Assembly (NCBI GenBank): GCA_015501585.1
Contig: JADNRY010000122.1
Location: 1 to 64,000, forward strand
DNA length: 64,000 bases
Source of the DNA: Rhodocollybia butyracea
Lineage: Eukaryota > Basidiomycota > Agaricomycetes > Agaricales > Omphalotaceae
Direction of reading: 5' to 3'
Shown here: positions 32,254 through 44,335 of the stretch, in pieces
Position numbering within the stretch: position 1 is the stretch's first letter
How the letters are laid out: every line of letters starts with the position of its first letter
Position numbers and translations under genes: made by a program
The notes under the pieces: generated by a model
The model's database searches: none
Told to the model about the DNA's origin: nothing
What the model saw: the letters and a program-made list of their open reading frames with translations, nothing else

Positions 32254-35200
32254 TCATGGCCTGGGGTGAGATAGGATATGGCCTAGGTGGGGCAGGGCAT
32301 GGTCTAGGTGAGGGAGGGCATGGTCTAGGTGAGGGAAGGTATGGTCTAGGAGGAGGAGGGTATAGTCTGGGAGGAGGAGGGTATGGTCTAGGAGGAAGAG
32401 ATATAGTCTAAGAGGTGTAGGGTGAGAGTGGAGCATCAGCATTTCTCCACAATCGTGATCGGGCATGATTGGCATGTATACATGCGGATCACGCCTTATT
32501 ATACAAATTTCGGGAGGTATGTATGGGTATGTATAGACCCCGAGTGCATAATGGAAATGCCTCAATATAGCTCATTATGCGCATTTATGCACCCGGTTCA
32601 CGTCTGATTATACCACCGTTTATACTGATTATGCCAGTCATGATACAGCATTATACCCATTCATACCGCATTATACAGCCAATTTTTACCTCAATTATTG
32701 CTCATTATACATTAGGGACAGTGAAAAAACGGTGAAAAATGATTGTTATTGCTTGGGTACACTACAGCGAACTACTACTGTAGATACTGAGGTACTAAGA
32801 TACACGCTATCAAAGGAAGCAACCGTGCTGGACAGTCTAAAATCCCATGACAGTCCCTGTAGATAGATTAACAGAGCGAACAACTTGAAAAGGCATCATA
32901 TGATGATAGCCTCGTTACTGCTGGGTGCAGCTATGCCAATGCCTTCCGAGTGCCCCAAATCCTTGAAAAAACGAAATTAAGAACTCGTTCGAAGGCAAAA
33001 AAAAATGAGATGCACCAAACCCTTAGCCTCATCGTTGCTTGGGTGTAGCTATGCCAATGTCCATTCGAAGGCAAAAAAAAAATGCCTGACCGCTTCAAAG
33101 ACCTCGAAGACCTGAAAAAACAAATTAAAAACTCATTCAATGGGGGAAAAAAATGAGACGTACCGAAACTCCGAACTCTTTTAACAAAATAGAGACGCAC
33201 AATTATAGACTCGGAATAATATCCTGGATTACAAGAAGACAGTTATACTAGAAATACAAGTCAGAATATTGAAGACCCATGGGGAGGGTATAAGACACAC
33301 CTAGCGAAAACCTCAGAGCATCTCTATCTTTAATAACTTAATATTGGCTTTGAGGCTATTGCATTCCGCTTGATGCCTCTCCAGTGGTAGAAATAGCTGG
33401 CAAATGAGGGCTCGAGAGATGAGGGAACAGTGTCAGGAGAAAGAAACGCAAAGATGAGAAAAATCCGTGAGACTAAACTGTATAGTTGTCACGAGATTGT
33501 GAAGTGCCGGCCGCTTGACTTGTCGTTTTTAATTTTTTGTGTTCCGCCGAGTTCTCGAACAAAGGTTTATCACTTGAAATTATCACTGAAAATGTTGGCA
33601 ATGTGAGGCTAAAGCTCAAGGGCTTGTAATAGGTTAATTCCTGGTGCTGGTACAGCCCATATCAGCAATGTATAACTTGGTATAACTTGGTATAATCAGG
33701 TATAATGATTATACTGCGAGTATGATTGATCAAAATCTTGGCAGGTATGATGGGGTATGTATAGGCGTTTTGATTACACCGGGTATGCAATTATACCGTT
33801 TACATTTGTGTGAACTTGCTGATGAGGATGGTGAGATAGAGAATATAAACAAGAATGAAATATCATAGAATAATGACTTGAAATTTTTAGAAACATATTG
33901 GGATTTTTTACATATCTGTAGATTATGACAAGATTAAGCTAAGTCACAGTGCCCTGTTCTGGGTGGTCAGGGAAGCATGGGACTTACCTGACCTAGCTGA
34001 TTCAGGTCATGACCTACTTTTTTAGGTCATGACCTACTTTTTAGGTCATGACCTGGGTGAACTAGGTCATGACCGAGGCTAATTTAAAAAATTACTAAAT
34101 TAGGAAATTTTTCAATTTTTGCAGTGGATGAGGTCAAAGCTGTTTTTATTACCAAAAAAGGCAATTTTCAAACACCTTAACCGGTTTTATGTTTTTTTTA
34201 ATAGAGTTAGATACATTAGGCAATTTTATTTCAATAGACTTTTATTTCTTAATTAGGCAATTTCAAAACTTTTGCAGTGGATGAGGCCAGAGCTGTTTCC
34301 ATTGCCTAATTGAGAACTGACAAATTTGCAGTGGATGAGGTCAAAGCTGATTTCATTACTTATTTGAAAAATGACAAATCTTTTGCAGTGGATGAGGTTA
34401 AAGCTGTTTTCACTACCTAATTAAGAAATGACAAAACTGAACACACAAACTATGTACACTCTTTCCCTGAGGACAATAGCTTGTGGTAAACATCCAGACC
34501 TTTTGTTTATACACAGAATGAATAGGTTGCTCATCTAAAATGAAGCCAATCCTGTGGTGGGAAGGGGCTGGATTGCAAAATATTTTTTGGATAACCTTTG
34601 ATTGTAGTGGATGAGGCCAAAGCTGTATGCCCATAAAAGGAAATCAATGAAAAATGTTGAGTCTAAAGATTGCTTGATATAACATGCAGATTGGCATGGA
34701 TAAGTATATTTAGATGGCCCATGGGAGATCAGTCTTTATTGATCTTTGAACTTTCTCATCAAAAACCCTCTTTGCAATCCAGCCCCTTCCCACCACAGGA
34801 TTGGCTTCATTTTAGATGAGCAACCTATTCATTCTGTGTATAAACAAAAGGTCTGGATGTTTACCACAAGCTATTGTCCTCAGGGAAAGAGTGTACATAG
34901 TTTGTGTGTTCAGTTTTGTCATTTCTTAATTAGGTAGTGAAAACAGCTTTGACCTCATCCACTGCAAAAGATTTGTCATTTTTCAAATAAGTAATGAAAT
35001 CAGCTTTGACCTCATCCACTGCAAATTTGTCACCCCTCACCTAGACCATGCCCTGCCCCACCTAGGCCATATCCTATCTCACCCCAGGCCATGACCTACC
35101 AATCCCAGGAAAGGACCAACCTGACCTAGGTCACGACCTAAATCCCAAGGTCATGACCTAGCTGCCCGGGTTTTTGCCTAGGTTTTTGGGTCTTTTTAGT

Positions 35201-35258
35201 AAGGTCAATGTAACAAAAGTGTAGACTAATAAGACCAAATATGTGGGTGACTGAACTG
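32254..35258. mobile_element. Fold-back transposon, copy C1 (left end truncated, split by an insertion)
   Basis: The right terminus (about 35180-35258) ends GGGTGACTGAACTG, the inverse of the family's left end CAGTTCAGTCACCC. The left end starts abruptly inside the CATGGCCTGGGGTGAGAT block at 32254, so the outer TIR is lost. Arms carry the GCAGTGGATGAGGTCAAAGC repeats around 34120-34620 and their complement at 34780-35030. A 1,393-bp foreign element separates GAGAGTGGA (to 32432) from GGATGGTGAGATAG (from 33826), which are contiguous in copy C2 near 35815. Confidence 0.8.
32433..33825. mobile_element. Small TIR element inserted in fold-back C1
   Basis: 1,393 bp. It starts GCATCAGCATTTCTCCACAA and its right end in reverse complement reads TCATCAGCAAGTTCACACAA. 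The interior is full of GGTATAAT/ATTATACC and GGTATGTAT words and degenerate direct repeats around GCTATGCCAATG (32930-33160). It encodes nothing. A truncated relative of its left end lies at 47282-47377. A clear TSD is not visible because the target itself reads GGAGGA. Confidence 0.65.
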
Positions 35259-38197
35259 CTGCTTTCAACTTGATGCTGAAAGCTCCACCTTCCTCCACCC
35301 CGAGAATGGGCACCTTGGGAGTTCCTGTGTCTTCACTGTCAAACACCGCGCCAAACCCCTTGTCTCCAGCATTGGACCTGCAGCTGCCACTGTCGCCAGG
35401 CCCCTTACTATCACGGTTGGACCCTTTGTCGAACCCCTCACCATCCAGTTCAGTCACCCACATATTTGGTCTTATTAGTCTGCACTTTTGTTACATTGAC
35501 CTTACTAAAAAGACCCAAAAACCTAGGCAAAACCCAGGCAGCTAGGTCATGACCTTGGGATTTAGGTCATGACCTGGGAATTAGGTCATGACCTAGGTCA
35601 GGTTGGTCTTTTCCTGGGGTTGGTAGGTCATGGCCTGGGGTGAGATAGGATATGGCCTAGGTGGGGCAGGGCATGGTCTAGGTGAGGGAGGGAATGGTCT
35701 AGGTGAGGGAGGGGATGGTCTAGGAGGGGGAGGGTATAGTCTAGGAGGAGGAGGTTATGGTCTAGGAGGGGGATATATAGTTAGGTTAAGAGGTGTAGGG
35801 TGAGAGTGGAGGATGGTGAGATAGAGAATATAAGCAAGAATGAAATATCATAGAATCATGACAAGAAATGTGTAGTAACATATTTGGATTATTGGGATTT
35901 TTTACATATCTGTAGATTATGACACGATCAAGCTAAGTCACAGTGCCCTGTTCTGGGTTGTCAGGCAAGAATGTGACTTACCTGACCTAGCTGATTCAGG
36001 TCATGACCTACCTGACCTAGGTCATGACCTGGGTGAACTAGGTCATGACCTACTTGACCTAGGTCATGACCTGGGTGAACTAGGTCATGACCTACCTGAC
36101 CTAGGTCATGACCTGGGTGAACTAGGTCATGACCTGGGTGGACTAGGTCATGACCTACCTGGCCTAAGTCATGACCCAAGTCAATTTAAAAAATTACTAA
36201 ATTAGGAAAATTTTCAATTTTTGCAGTGGATGAGGTCAAAGCTGTTTTTATTACCAAATAAGGCAATTTTCAAACACCTTAACCGGTTTTATGTTTTTTT
36301 AATAGAGTTAGATACATTTGGAAATTTTTATAAATTACTATATTAGGCAATTTTATTTCAATAGACTAATATTTCTTAATTAGGCAATTTCAAAACTTTT
36401 GCAGTGGATGAGGCCAAAGCTGTTTTCATTGCCTAATTGAGAAGTGACAAATTTCACTCTCCCAGGACAGTATAAGCTACTCCTGAGTCGTCTGAATGTA
36501 CCTATTATACCAGGGTACAATGTCCTAGAAGCCTGTGGCCCACCCTGCCCTGGATGCTCTGATACTTATTATCTAATTTCGAAAAAATGAGGGTTTTTGA
36601 TGAGAAAGTTCAAAGATCAATAAAGATTGATCTCCCAGTGGCCATCTAAAAATATCTGAGACTCAGAAAGGGTAGACAGCACATCAGGGCATCAGGTGAT
36701 GAAAAGGATCACCTTTATACATGCCAATCTGCATGTTATATCAAGCAATCTTTAGACTCAACACTTTTCATTGATTTCCTTTTATGGGCATACAGCTTTG
36801 GCCTCATCCACTACAATCAAAGGTTATCCAAAAAGTATTTTGCAATCCAGCCCCTTCCCACCGCAGGATTGGCTTCATTTTAGGTGAGCAACCTATTCTG
36901 TGTATAAACAAAAGGTCTGGATGTCTACCACAAGCTATTGTCCTTAGGAAAAGAGTGTACACAGTTTGTGTGTTCAGTTTTGTCATTTCTTAATTGGGTA
37001 GTGAAAACAGCTTTGACCTCATCCACTGCAAAAGATTTGTCATTTTTCAAATAAGTAATGAAATCAGCTTTGACCTCATCCACTGCAAATTTGTCACTTC
37101 TCAATTAGGCAATGAAAACAGCTTTGGCCTCATCCACTGCAAAAGTTTTGAAATTGCCTAATTAAGAAATATTAGTCTATTGAAATAAAATTGCCTAATA
37201 TAGTAATTTATAAAAATTTCCAAATGTATCTAACTCTATTAAAAAAAACATAAAACCAGTTAAGGTGTTTGAAAATTGCCTTATTTGGTAATAAAAACAG
37301 CTTTGACCTCATCCACTGCAAAAATTGAAAATTTTCCTAATTTAGTAATTTTTAAATTGACTTGGGTCATGACTTAGGCCAGGTAGGTCATGACCTAGTC
37401 CACCCAGGTCATGACCTAGTCCACCCAGGTCATGACCTAGGTCAGGTAGGTCATGACCTAGGTCAAGTAGGTCATGACCTAGTTCACCCAGGTCATGACC
37501 TAGGTCAGGTAGGTCATGACCTAAAAAGTAGGTCATGACCTGAATCAGCTAGGTCAGGTAAGTCACATTCTTGCCTGACAACCCAGAACAGGGCACTGTG
37601 ACTTAGCTTGATCTTGTCATAATCTACAGATATGTAAAAAATCCCAATAATCCCAATATGTTACTACACATTTCTTGTCATGATTCTATGATATTTCATT
37701 CTTGCTTATATTCTCTATCTCACCATCCTCCACTCTCACCCTACACCTCTTAAACTAACTATATATCCCCCTCCTAGACCATAACCTCCTCCTCCTAGAC
37801 TATACCCTCCCCCTCCTAGACCATCCCCTCCCTCACCTAGACCATCACCTCCCTCACCTAGACCATCCCCTCCCTCACCTAGACCATGCCCTGCCCCACC
37901 TAGGCCATATCCTATCTCATCCCAGGCCATGACCTACCAACCCCAGGAAAAGACCAACCTGACCTAGGTCATGACCTAAATCCCAAGGTCATGACCTAGC
38001 TGCCCGGGTTTTGCCTAGGTTTTTGGGTCTTTTTAGTAAGGTCAATGTAACAAAAGTGCAGACTAATAAGACCAAATATGTGGTTGCCTGAAGTGCACCA
38101 TCATGGCTGGACTTTCCATCCGAGTCCTTGTGTTTGAGCTTGGAGCCCTCGTTTTCGTTGTCGTTGTTGTTTCCGCTGCCATTGTTGCTGTCGTCGC

Positions 38198-38229
<32 letters not shown>

Positions 38230-38796
38230 CCGCCGGATGCATGGTCAAAGCCCTCGCTGTCTTGGTTGGGCACTTCATTGGAACCAGCTCCCTCACTGTC
38301 ACGGTTAGACTCTGCGTCAGACCTCTCGCCATTGCTTGAGTTTATCCTTTGCTTCTCCACGCTCCTCCTCTTGGGATCCGGTTCCCCCTTCTGCTTCTCC
38401 TCCCCTTCCTCAAGTTCTCCTCCGTTTTCCTCATCATCTTCCCTGCCGTCTTCACCTCTTTCGTCGCCTTTAGCTTTATTGCATTCTTGTTCTCTGCCTT
38501 CTTCAATGCTATCTCTGGAATCCTCGCCTCTGGCTTCTGCTTTGTCGGCTTCTCCTCCTCCTCCCTCTTCTTTACCGGCTTCGCTGGTTTCTTTGCCCCC
38601 TCCTTCTTCTTTGGTGGCTTCATTGCTTTCTTTGTCTCCTCGTTCTTCTTTGCTGGTTTCTTTGCTGGTTTTTTTGCCTCCTCCTTCTTCTTTGCCTCTT
38701 CCTTCTTCTTTGCCTCCTCCTTCTTCTTCTTTGCTTCCTTCTTCTCTGCCGCCTCCTTCTTCTTCTCCTTGTCCTTCTTCTCCTCACTTTCTACAA
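35259..38796 (-). pseudogene. Low-complexity acidic/Gly-Asn-rich coding sequence split by fold-back C2
   Basis: Host pieces are 38796-38096 and 35445-35259. In the minus frame that stays open across both, the product is Gly/Glu/Lys-rich (repeats like GGGKEEG), then acidic (EDGREDDEENGGELEEGEE), then Ser/Asn-rich with a run of ten Asn from a (TTG)n tract. Motifs of the type NRDSEGAG and QDSEGFD recur. Deleting C2 with one CACCATC copy joins SSHDG to EGFDKGSNRDSKGPG in frame, continuing the same repeat style. That supports real coding before insertion. An overlapping frame (38812-38342) gives a Lys-rich ORF starting in a MITE terminus. No domain is recognised. The 3' side is cut by C1 and the 5' side by the MITE at 38797. 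Confidence 0.5.
35446..38095. mobile_element. Fold-back transposon, copy C2, complete, 7-bp TSD
   Basis: 2,650 bp from CAGTTCAGTCACCCAC to the inverted GTGGTTGCCTGAAGTG, flanked by perfect CACCATC duplications (35439-35445 and 38096-38102). Outer arms (35446-36480 against about 36985-38095) are reverse complements and hold, from outside in: a conserved terminal block, AGGTCATGACCT palindrome arrays, GATGGTCTAGGxGxGGGAGG repeats, a unique-sequence block, a second AGGTCATGACCT array and GCAGTGGATGAGG repeats. No protein is encoded. Short ORFs such as 37342-37536 are translations of the repeats. Confidence 0.92.
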
Positions 38797-39068
38797 CATC
38801 AGGAAAAGCCATTTTTGCCTAGGTGACCCAGAGTGGCCTAAAGCAAACTAGGTGACCTATGAATCCTATGGCATCCTAGGAATTTGGGCTCGTCCCTTGC
38901 CAGTCAAGGCTCTTGAGGATTCCCCAGGGCAAGCCTAGGTTTCCCCAGGTTTCCCCAGGTGTTCCCCAGTAGGATACCTTAGGGAATCCTCAAGAGCCTT
39001 GACTGGCAAGGGACGAGCCCAAATTCCTAGGATGCCATAGGATTAGGCAAAAATGGCTTTTCCTGATG
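38797..39068. mobile_element. Palindromic MITE, second copy (relative of 14150-14519)
   Basis: 272 bp with termini CATCAGGAAAAGCC/GGCTTTTCCTGATG and inner near-perfect arms around AATTCCTAGGATGCCATAGG and CCTTGACTGGCAAGGGACG. Flanks are AA on both sides rather than TA. Its left terminus, read on the minus strand, supplies the ATG of the Lys-rich ORF (MAFPD...) at 38812. Confidence 0.85.
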
Positions 39069-39189
39069 AAAAGATGACAATGCATCATAATCAAATGTTT
39101 GAACAGAAAGAAGCGAATGACTGGGTGCTCTAAAGTGTTATTACATATGAGGGCCTAGCTAGATAAGTGCGACCAACAACTTACCTCAT

Positions 39190-40845
39190 TCTTTCATAAG
39201 TTTTTTTCTCTAGAAAATCAAAGTATGGCAGAGAGTTCACCCAAATCCTGTCAACGCTTTCCCATATGGTGTTGTATCTACAGCAAAATTATGATAAAGT
39301 GAGTTAGTGACAGTAAACCAATGGACTGTAGTTCACTAACTGATCCCGAAGATTTTTTGCTGAGATATGTATACTCTGCCTCATTCCACTCGCATGCTCC
39401 GTTATACAGTGATAGATCTGCAAATGAGGGTTTGAGCAGGTCAACAAGAAGTTGAAACAAATACCGTCGCTGTCACTGCAGCTATCAGACGTCCTGGCAC
39501 ATGTTGGAGTCAATGCAGTTCTGTAGTTATGAGGTGATAAGTTGTCTTATTTGCGCGTCGACTAAGAATGCACAAAGGATTTGGGCAATGAGCGAAGAAT
39601 AGAAAGGCTTTCCCAACTTCTTTTCCTGAATAAAACAAAACCAGTGACAAAAAAGATAGGGAAAAGAGACAAGAATTACCTTGAAGTCGACACCTTCACA
39701 GTGGTATCAGCCTTTGCCCATCAGCCAGTTGGCCAATTCCGCCTCGAGAAAACATTCTTAGAGCAATTAAAGGAAATAAAAAGGAGAAGCCTTTACCTGA
39801 GGCCCTCCCTCATCCACTGAGCTAAAACCAAAATAAGGATCCACAAGTGTTCTGGTCTGTTGTGCTAAGGCATAACAAACATCAGATTTGCTATAACCCA
39901 TCTGGTAAGAGGGTTTAGAATGGGAGCATTGGAAGAGCAGAAGGAATTCACTCAGCGTAGCAACTTATCCGGTGCCTGAGGATCCTTCTTGGTCTCACGT
40001 AAATCCTCGAGTATCTGGTTATCATCACCTTGCTGCAAAATCAACTCCTCTTCCAGTACTTCCCAGGCAAACATCTTGTCAGAAGGAAACATATCCAGAA
40101 GGCAGATCGCCTTTCTCACCGCCTGTTTACTTATCTTTGCAAGTGCATCGGAAGCAAGATTGCTTTGAAGGACTTTTGCCCTGGTTCCATTCTGTTTGTT
40201 CTTGTTCTTGTTCTCCTTTGTCACGTCCTCAATAACCATCTGAAGAAATGGAATGTATGTACATTAGTGGAAAAATCAAAAGAAGTAGATTTTCGCTCAC
40301 ATCATCTCCTTCATCTCCTTCGTCTCCATCACCTCCTTTGTCTCCTTCACCGTATTCCATTGTAACGTCGCTGTCTTGCTAGGTCTCATTGTCCAAGGTG
40401 TGCAGAATATCTGAAGTACTATCTTGTGAGGTAGTAACGCCGAACCTGTCAGCAACTATTCTGCCTTGGAGCACAGATCACCCACCATTTCCTGAAGTGC
40501 CCGCATGAAACTGTCAAAGGTAAGCCCGTTCTTGGTCATTAAGTTCTGTGGAGTTGTAGTATGTGCGGTATGGAAACCTTATAAGACAAACCAACCCAAT
40601 CCACCTTTTCTCAATTTTGCAGAACAAGATAAACTGGCTGCTTCTACAACAAGGTCCAACAACTTACCTTTCGGTATTGCGCCCTCTGCAGATGCATCAA
40701 ACGTCCTCACATAGGCTTGGATGTGGCCCACCTGTCTTGGCTTTTCGGGACCATTTGCATTTTTAGAGGGTTGCAAGCCGGAGGTTTTTGGCTTTTTCTG
40801 AGAATGAACTGAAGCAGAGTTAAGACATTTGTTTCCGCCAGACAT
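39190..40845 (-). pseudogene. Decayed multi-exon accessory gene, possibly DUF6532-like
   Basis: Coding-like minus segments run from ATG 40845 (MSGGNKCLNSASVHSQKK, a basic N-terminus) through 40239-39952 (KISKQAVRKAICLLDMFPSD then KMFAWEVLEEELI). They continue with 39900-39720 (SDVCYALAQQTRTLVDPYFG, then AELANWLMGKG), 39510-39300 (NGACEWNEAEYTYLS in one frame, KNLRDQLVNYS in the next) and 39270-39190 (IWVNSLPYFDFLEKKTYERM). Splice-like borders are visible (for example a 40260-40300 intron ending in TTCTTCAG), but stops and frame changes intervene. The order is reminiscent of the fungal DUF6532 family (R-rich helix, FxF, EW...Y, LPY). I am not sure of that name. Confidence 0.4.
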
Positions 40846-40859
40846 GAAAGAAGGAAGAA

Positions 40860-42720
40860 AGACGCGAAAATAACCATGTGACGGCGCTTGGAAAAATTTC
40901 TGAATGATTAAAAGACATGATGGATCTGCGCCTTCATCAGTCTTTCAGACTGTCCTCTGTACATGAAGAAAGTTTATTAGATGTCTGGAAAGTAGGAGCA
41001 GGAGACACTGTTCTAAGAATTGAACACAAATCATGGCAACCATCCTTAACCAAAACTACTGGAATACAAGTAATTTACTTAAGCACCATCTAAGCATCCT
41101 TTGAGTTTGGAATGTCAAGTAAGATATACTGAAGAATCAGGAGAGCGAGTAGGCATACAGCAACTAGACGCGCTAGTGTGAACAATGAAAGACAATGGAA
41201 GGACAATGTCAGAGTCAATATAATCAGATGGTGAATATGAAGTGTCAAAGCGGAACAATGGCGATGTAGCACATTGTGGCGCGTGCAAAACCAATAACCA
41301 GACAGCGAATGAGAAGTGTCAAAAAGGAAGAACAATGACAAGGCACTTCGCACAACGATTAGGGTCAGCAAGATGCACAAGAAACAAAAGGGCGAGAGTG
41401 AAACTGGTCATGGCGAGAACAAAAGGCAGCGCAGAATTAAGGAGAGGCGGGCAGCGAAGGAACCAGCTGCGCGGGATATGACACAAAAAAAAAAAAGTCA
41501 AAGATTTCAAAGAAGACTTGTCTTTGCGATGGGTAAGGACAAGGGACGCTCTCAATACAGCGGGACATGGAGAATTGTCTCATCTCCTTCAAGGTCCAAG
41601 GAAATAGCAAAGAAGTTGTCGACACACGTCAGCAGGGTTTAGCAGGGCCCAGCGGCCCTGCTACTTGTAAATTGTGGATGCGAGCACAAAGTACACTGCG
41701 TACTCTGCCCTGACTTCCTTTCCCCTCCCATGCCAAGCAGAGAGCGTTCCGCTGAGCTGGGCGCACTGGAGTAATACTATATGCCGCCTCAGTATCAAAA
41801 TTGCCGCCTTGCGAAGCAGAGAGCGTTCCGCTGAGCTGGGTGCACTGGGGTAATACAATATGCCGCATTGGTATCGAATATCGCCGCCTCGCACCGGGTA
41901 GGGACGGTAACAGCGGCGCAGTGGCTGCAAATGTTCACCACTCTGTAGGAAGATTGGTTGCATCACCACTGTTCAGGAGTAAACATTGGGTTTCCAAAGA
42001 AACAATATATTTTGAACTAATCTGAACAAGTCAAGTACACTTGAGAGTAGCAGCCAGCTGCTTTTCTTGTGCGATGTATGAGGAAATGAACGACGGATCG
42101 AGGAGAGGTGTCAGAGAAGTCGCTCGCCCCGGCACTGCTAGCGGAGGCTGAAGTAGAACAATTAGTGAGGTAATGGATTGCATATGTTGGAGATTTTAAA
42201 TTGACACTATGTCTATAGTAGCCATATCTTATTCGGGCCAAGCCTTATAAAACTTGCCCATACCAGCAACGACACCAGGAAGACACTACATGGTCAAAAA
42301 GGGCACGAGCCATTCAAGTAAGTACATTATGCATGTATTTTATCTCCTTGCTATGTCCTGCGTTTTTCAAAACTCTGCTGAGGTTGTTGTCACAAATTGT
42401 TTCCGCTTCATCATATCATTCCCGCCAGTAGTGCTCTCTCCCGCTTGCACCAGTTATTCCCGTTATTCTCGCTGTTCTGGTCGTCCTTTGATTATTTGCA
42501 CCACTTTCCATTCTCCCTATTTCTTCCATTCATACGCCTTGTTCCCTTTCGAGGTATGCGCTTGTATTTAACCGATCCCGCAGATTCCTTGTATTTCCTT
42601 TCCTTTTCACCTTACTGTTTCGCGCCTTTCGCCTAAATTCTCTTCCTGACCCTGACACTTTCAGGTCCTTAAATACTCATTTGATACATTCCATACATTA
42701 GAATTGCTATATTGATCAAA
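40860..42720. other. Spacer without a supportable gene
   Basis: Only short, overlapping frames. It contains the 80-bp duplication at 41732-41895 and a CT-rich tract (42340-42650) whose TTCCGC-type composition resembles 9060-9600. Confidence 0.4.
41732..41895 (+). repeat. Two tandem units of about 80 bp
   Basis: AGAGAGCGTTCCGCTGAGCT begins each unit, followed by GCACTGG-GTAATAC and ATGCCGC. Copy 1 is at about 41738-41815 and copy 2 at 41817-41893, with a few substitutions. Confidence 0.8.
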
Positions 42721-44328
42721 CAGTTCAGTCACCCACATATTTGGTCTTATTAGTCTGCACTTTTGTTACATTGACCTTACTAAAAAGACCCAAAAACCTA
42801 GGCAAAACCCAGGCAGCTAGGTCATGACCTTGGGATTTAGGTCATGACCTGGGAATTAGGTCATGACCTAAAAAATTGGTCATGACCTAGGTCAGGTTGG
42901 TCTTTTCCTGGGGTTGGTAGGTCATGGCCTGGGGTGAGATAGGATATGGCCTAGGTGGGGCAGGGCATGGTCTAGGTGAGGGAGGGGATGGTCTAGGTGA
43001 GGGAGGGGATGGTCTAGGAGGGGGAGGGGATGGTCTAGGAGGGGGAGGGTATAGTCTAGGAGGAGGAGGTTATGGTCTAGGAGGGGGATATATAGTTAGT
43101 TTAAGAGGTGTAGGGTGAGAGTGGTTGGCTTCATTTTAGGTGAGCAACCTATTCTGTGTATAAACAAAAGGTCTGGATGTCTACCACAAGCTATTGTCCT
43201 TAGGAAAAGAGTGTACACAGTTTGTGTGTTCAGTTTTGTCATTTCTTAATTGGGTAGTGAAAACAGCTTTGACCTCATCCACTGCAAAAGATTTGTCATT
43301 TTTCAGATAAGTAATGAAATCAGCTTTGACCTCATCCACTGCAAATTTGTCACTTCTCAATTAGGCAATGAAAACAGCTTTGGCCTCATCCACTGCAAAA
43401 GTTTTGAAATTGCCTAATTAAGAAATATTAGTCTATTGAAATAAAATTGCCTAATATAGTAATTTATAAAAATTTCCAAATGTATCTAACTCTATTAAAA
43501 AAAACATAAAACCGGTTAAGGTGTTTGAAAATTGCCTTATTTGGTAATAAAAACAGCTTTGACCTCATCCACTGCAAAAATGGAAAAATTTCCCAATTTA
43601 GTAATTTTTAAATTGGCTTGGGTCATGACTTAGGCCAGGTAGGTCATGACCTAGTCCACCCAGGTCATGACCTAGGTCAAGTAGGTCATGACCTAGTTCA
43701 CCCAGGTCATGACCTAGGTCAGGTAGGTCATGACCTAGTTCACCCAGGTCATGACCTGAATCAGCTAGGTCAGGTAAGTCACATTCTTGCCTGACAACCC
43801 AGAACAGGGCACTGTGGCTTAGCTTGATCTTGTCATAATCTACAGATATGTAAAAAATCCCAATAATCCAAATATGTTACTACACATTTCTTGTCATGAT
43901 TCTATGATATTTCATTCTTGCTTATATTCTCTATCTCACCATCCTCCACTCTCACCCTACACCTCTTAAACTAACTATATATCCCCCTCCTAGACCATAA
44001 CCTCCTCCTCCTAGACTATACCCTCCCCCTCCTAGACCATCCCCTCCCTCACCTAGACCATCCCCTCCCTCACCTAGACCATGCCCTGCCCCACCTAGGC
44101 CATATCCTATCTCATCCCAGGCCATGACCTACCAACCCCAGGAAAAGACCAACCTGACCTAGGTCATGACCAATTTTTTAGGTCATGACCTAATTTCCAG
44201 GTCATGACCTAAATCCCAAGGTCATGACCTAGCTGCCTGGGTTTTGCCTAGGTTTTTGGGTCTTTTTAGTAAGGTCAATGTAACAAAAGTGCAGACTAAT
44301 AAGACCAAATATGTGGTTGCCTGAAGTG
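42721..44328. mobile_element. Fold-back transposon, copy D, complete, 7-bp TSD
   Basis: 1,608 bp from CAGTTCAGTCACCCAC to GTGGTTGCCTGAAGTG, flanked by perfect GATCAAA duplications (42714-42720 and 44329-44335). It contains the same blocks as C2, but the left arm is shortened: it goes straight from the GTCTAGGAGGGG repeats to the right-arm internal segment at about 43123. The long hairpin is therefore asymmetric, and it is the smallest copy. It encodes nothing. Confidence 0.93.
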
Positions 44329-44335
44329 GATCAAA

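Noticed and set aside
32433..33825. Helitron (TC start on the minus strand, no clear TSD)
   Set aside because: The other end is GATGC, not CTRR with a hairpin, and the ends form an inverted repeat.
34413..36993. Repeated ORFs starting MGIQLWPHPLQSKVIQK
   Set aside because: They are the palindromic loop of the fold-back elements read on either strand.
35546..37540. AGGTCATGACCT as a nuclear-receptor-type response element
   Set aside because: The sequence equals a classical palindromic half-site pair, but fungi lack such receptors and it occurs only inside transposon arms.
38128..38826. 232-codon Ser/Leu/Pro ORF on the plus strand
   Set aside because: Antisense of GAG/AAG-rich low-complexity DNA; the minus strand carries the credible frame.
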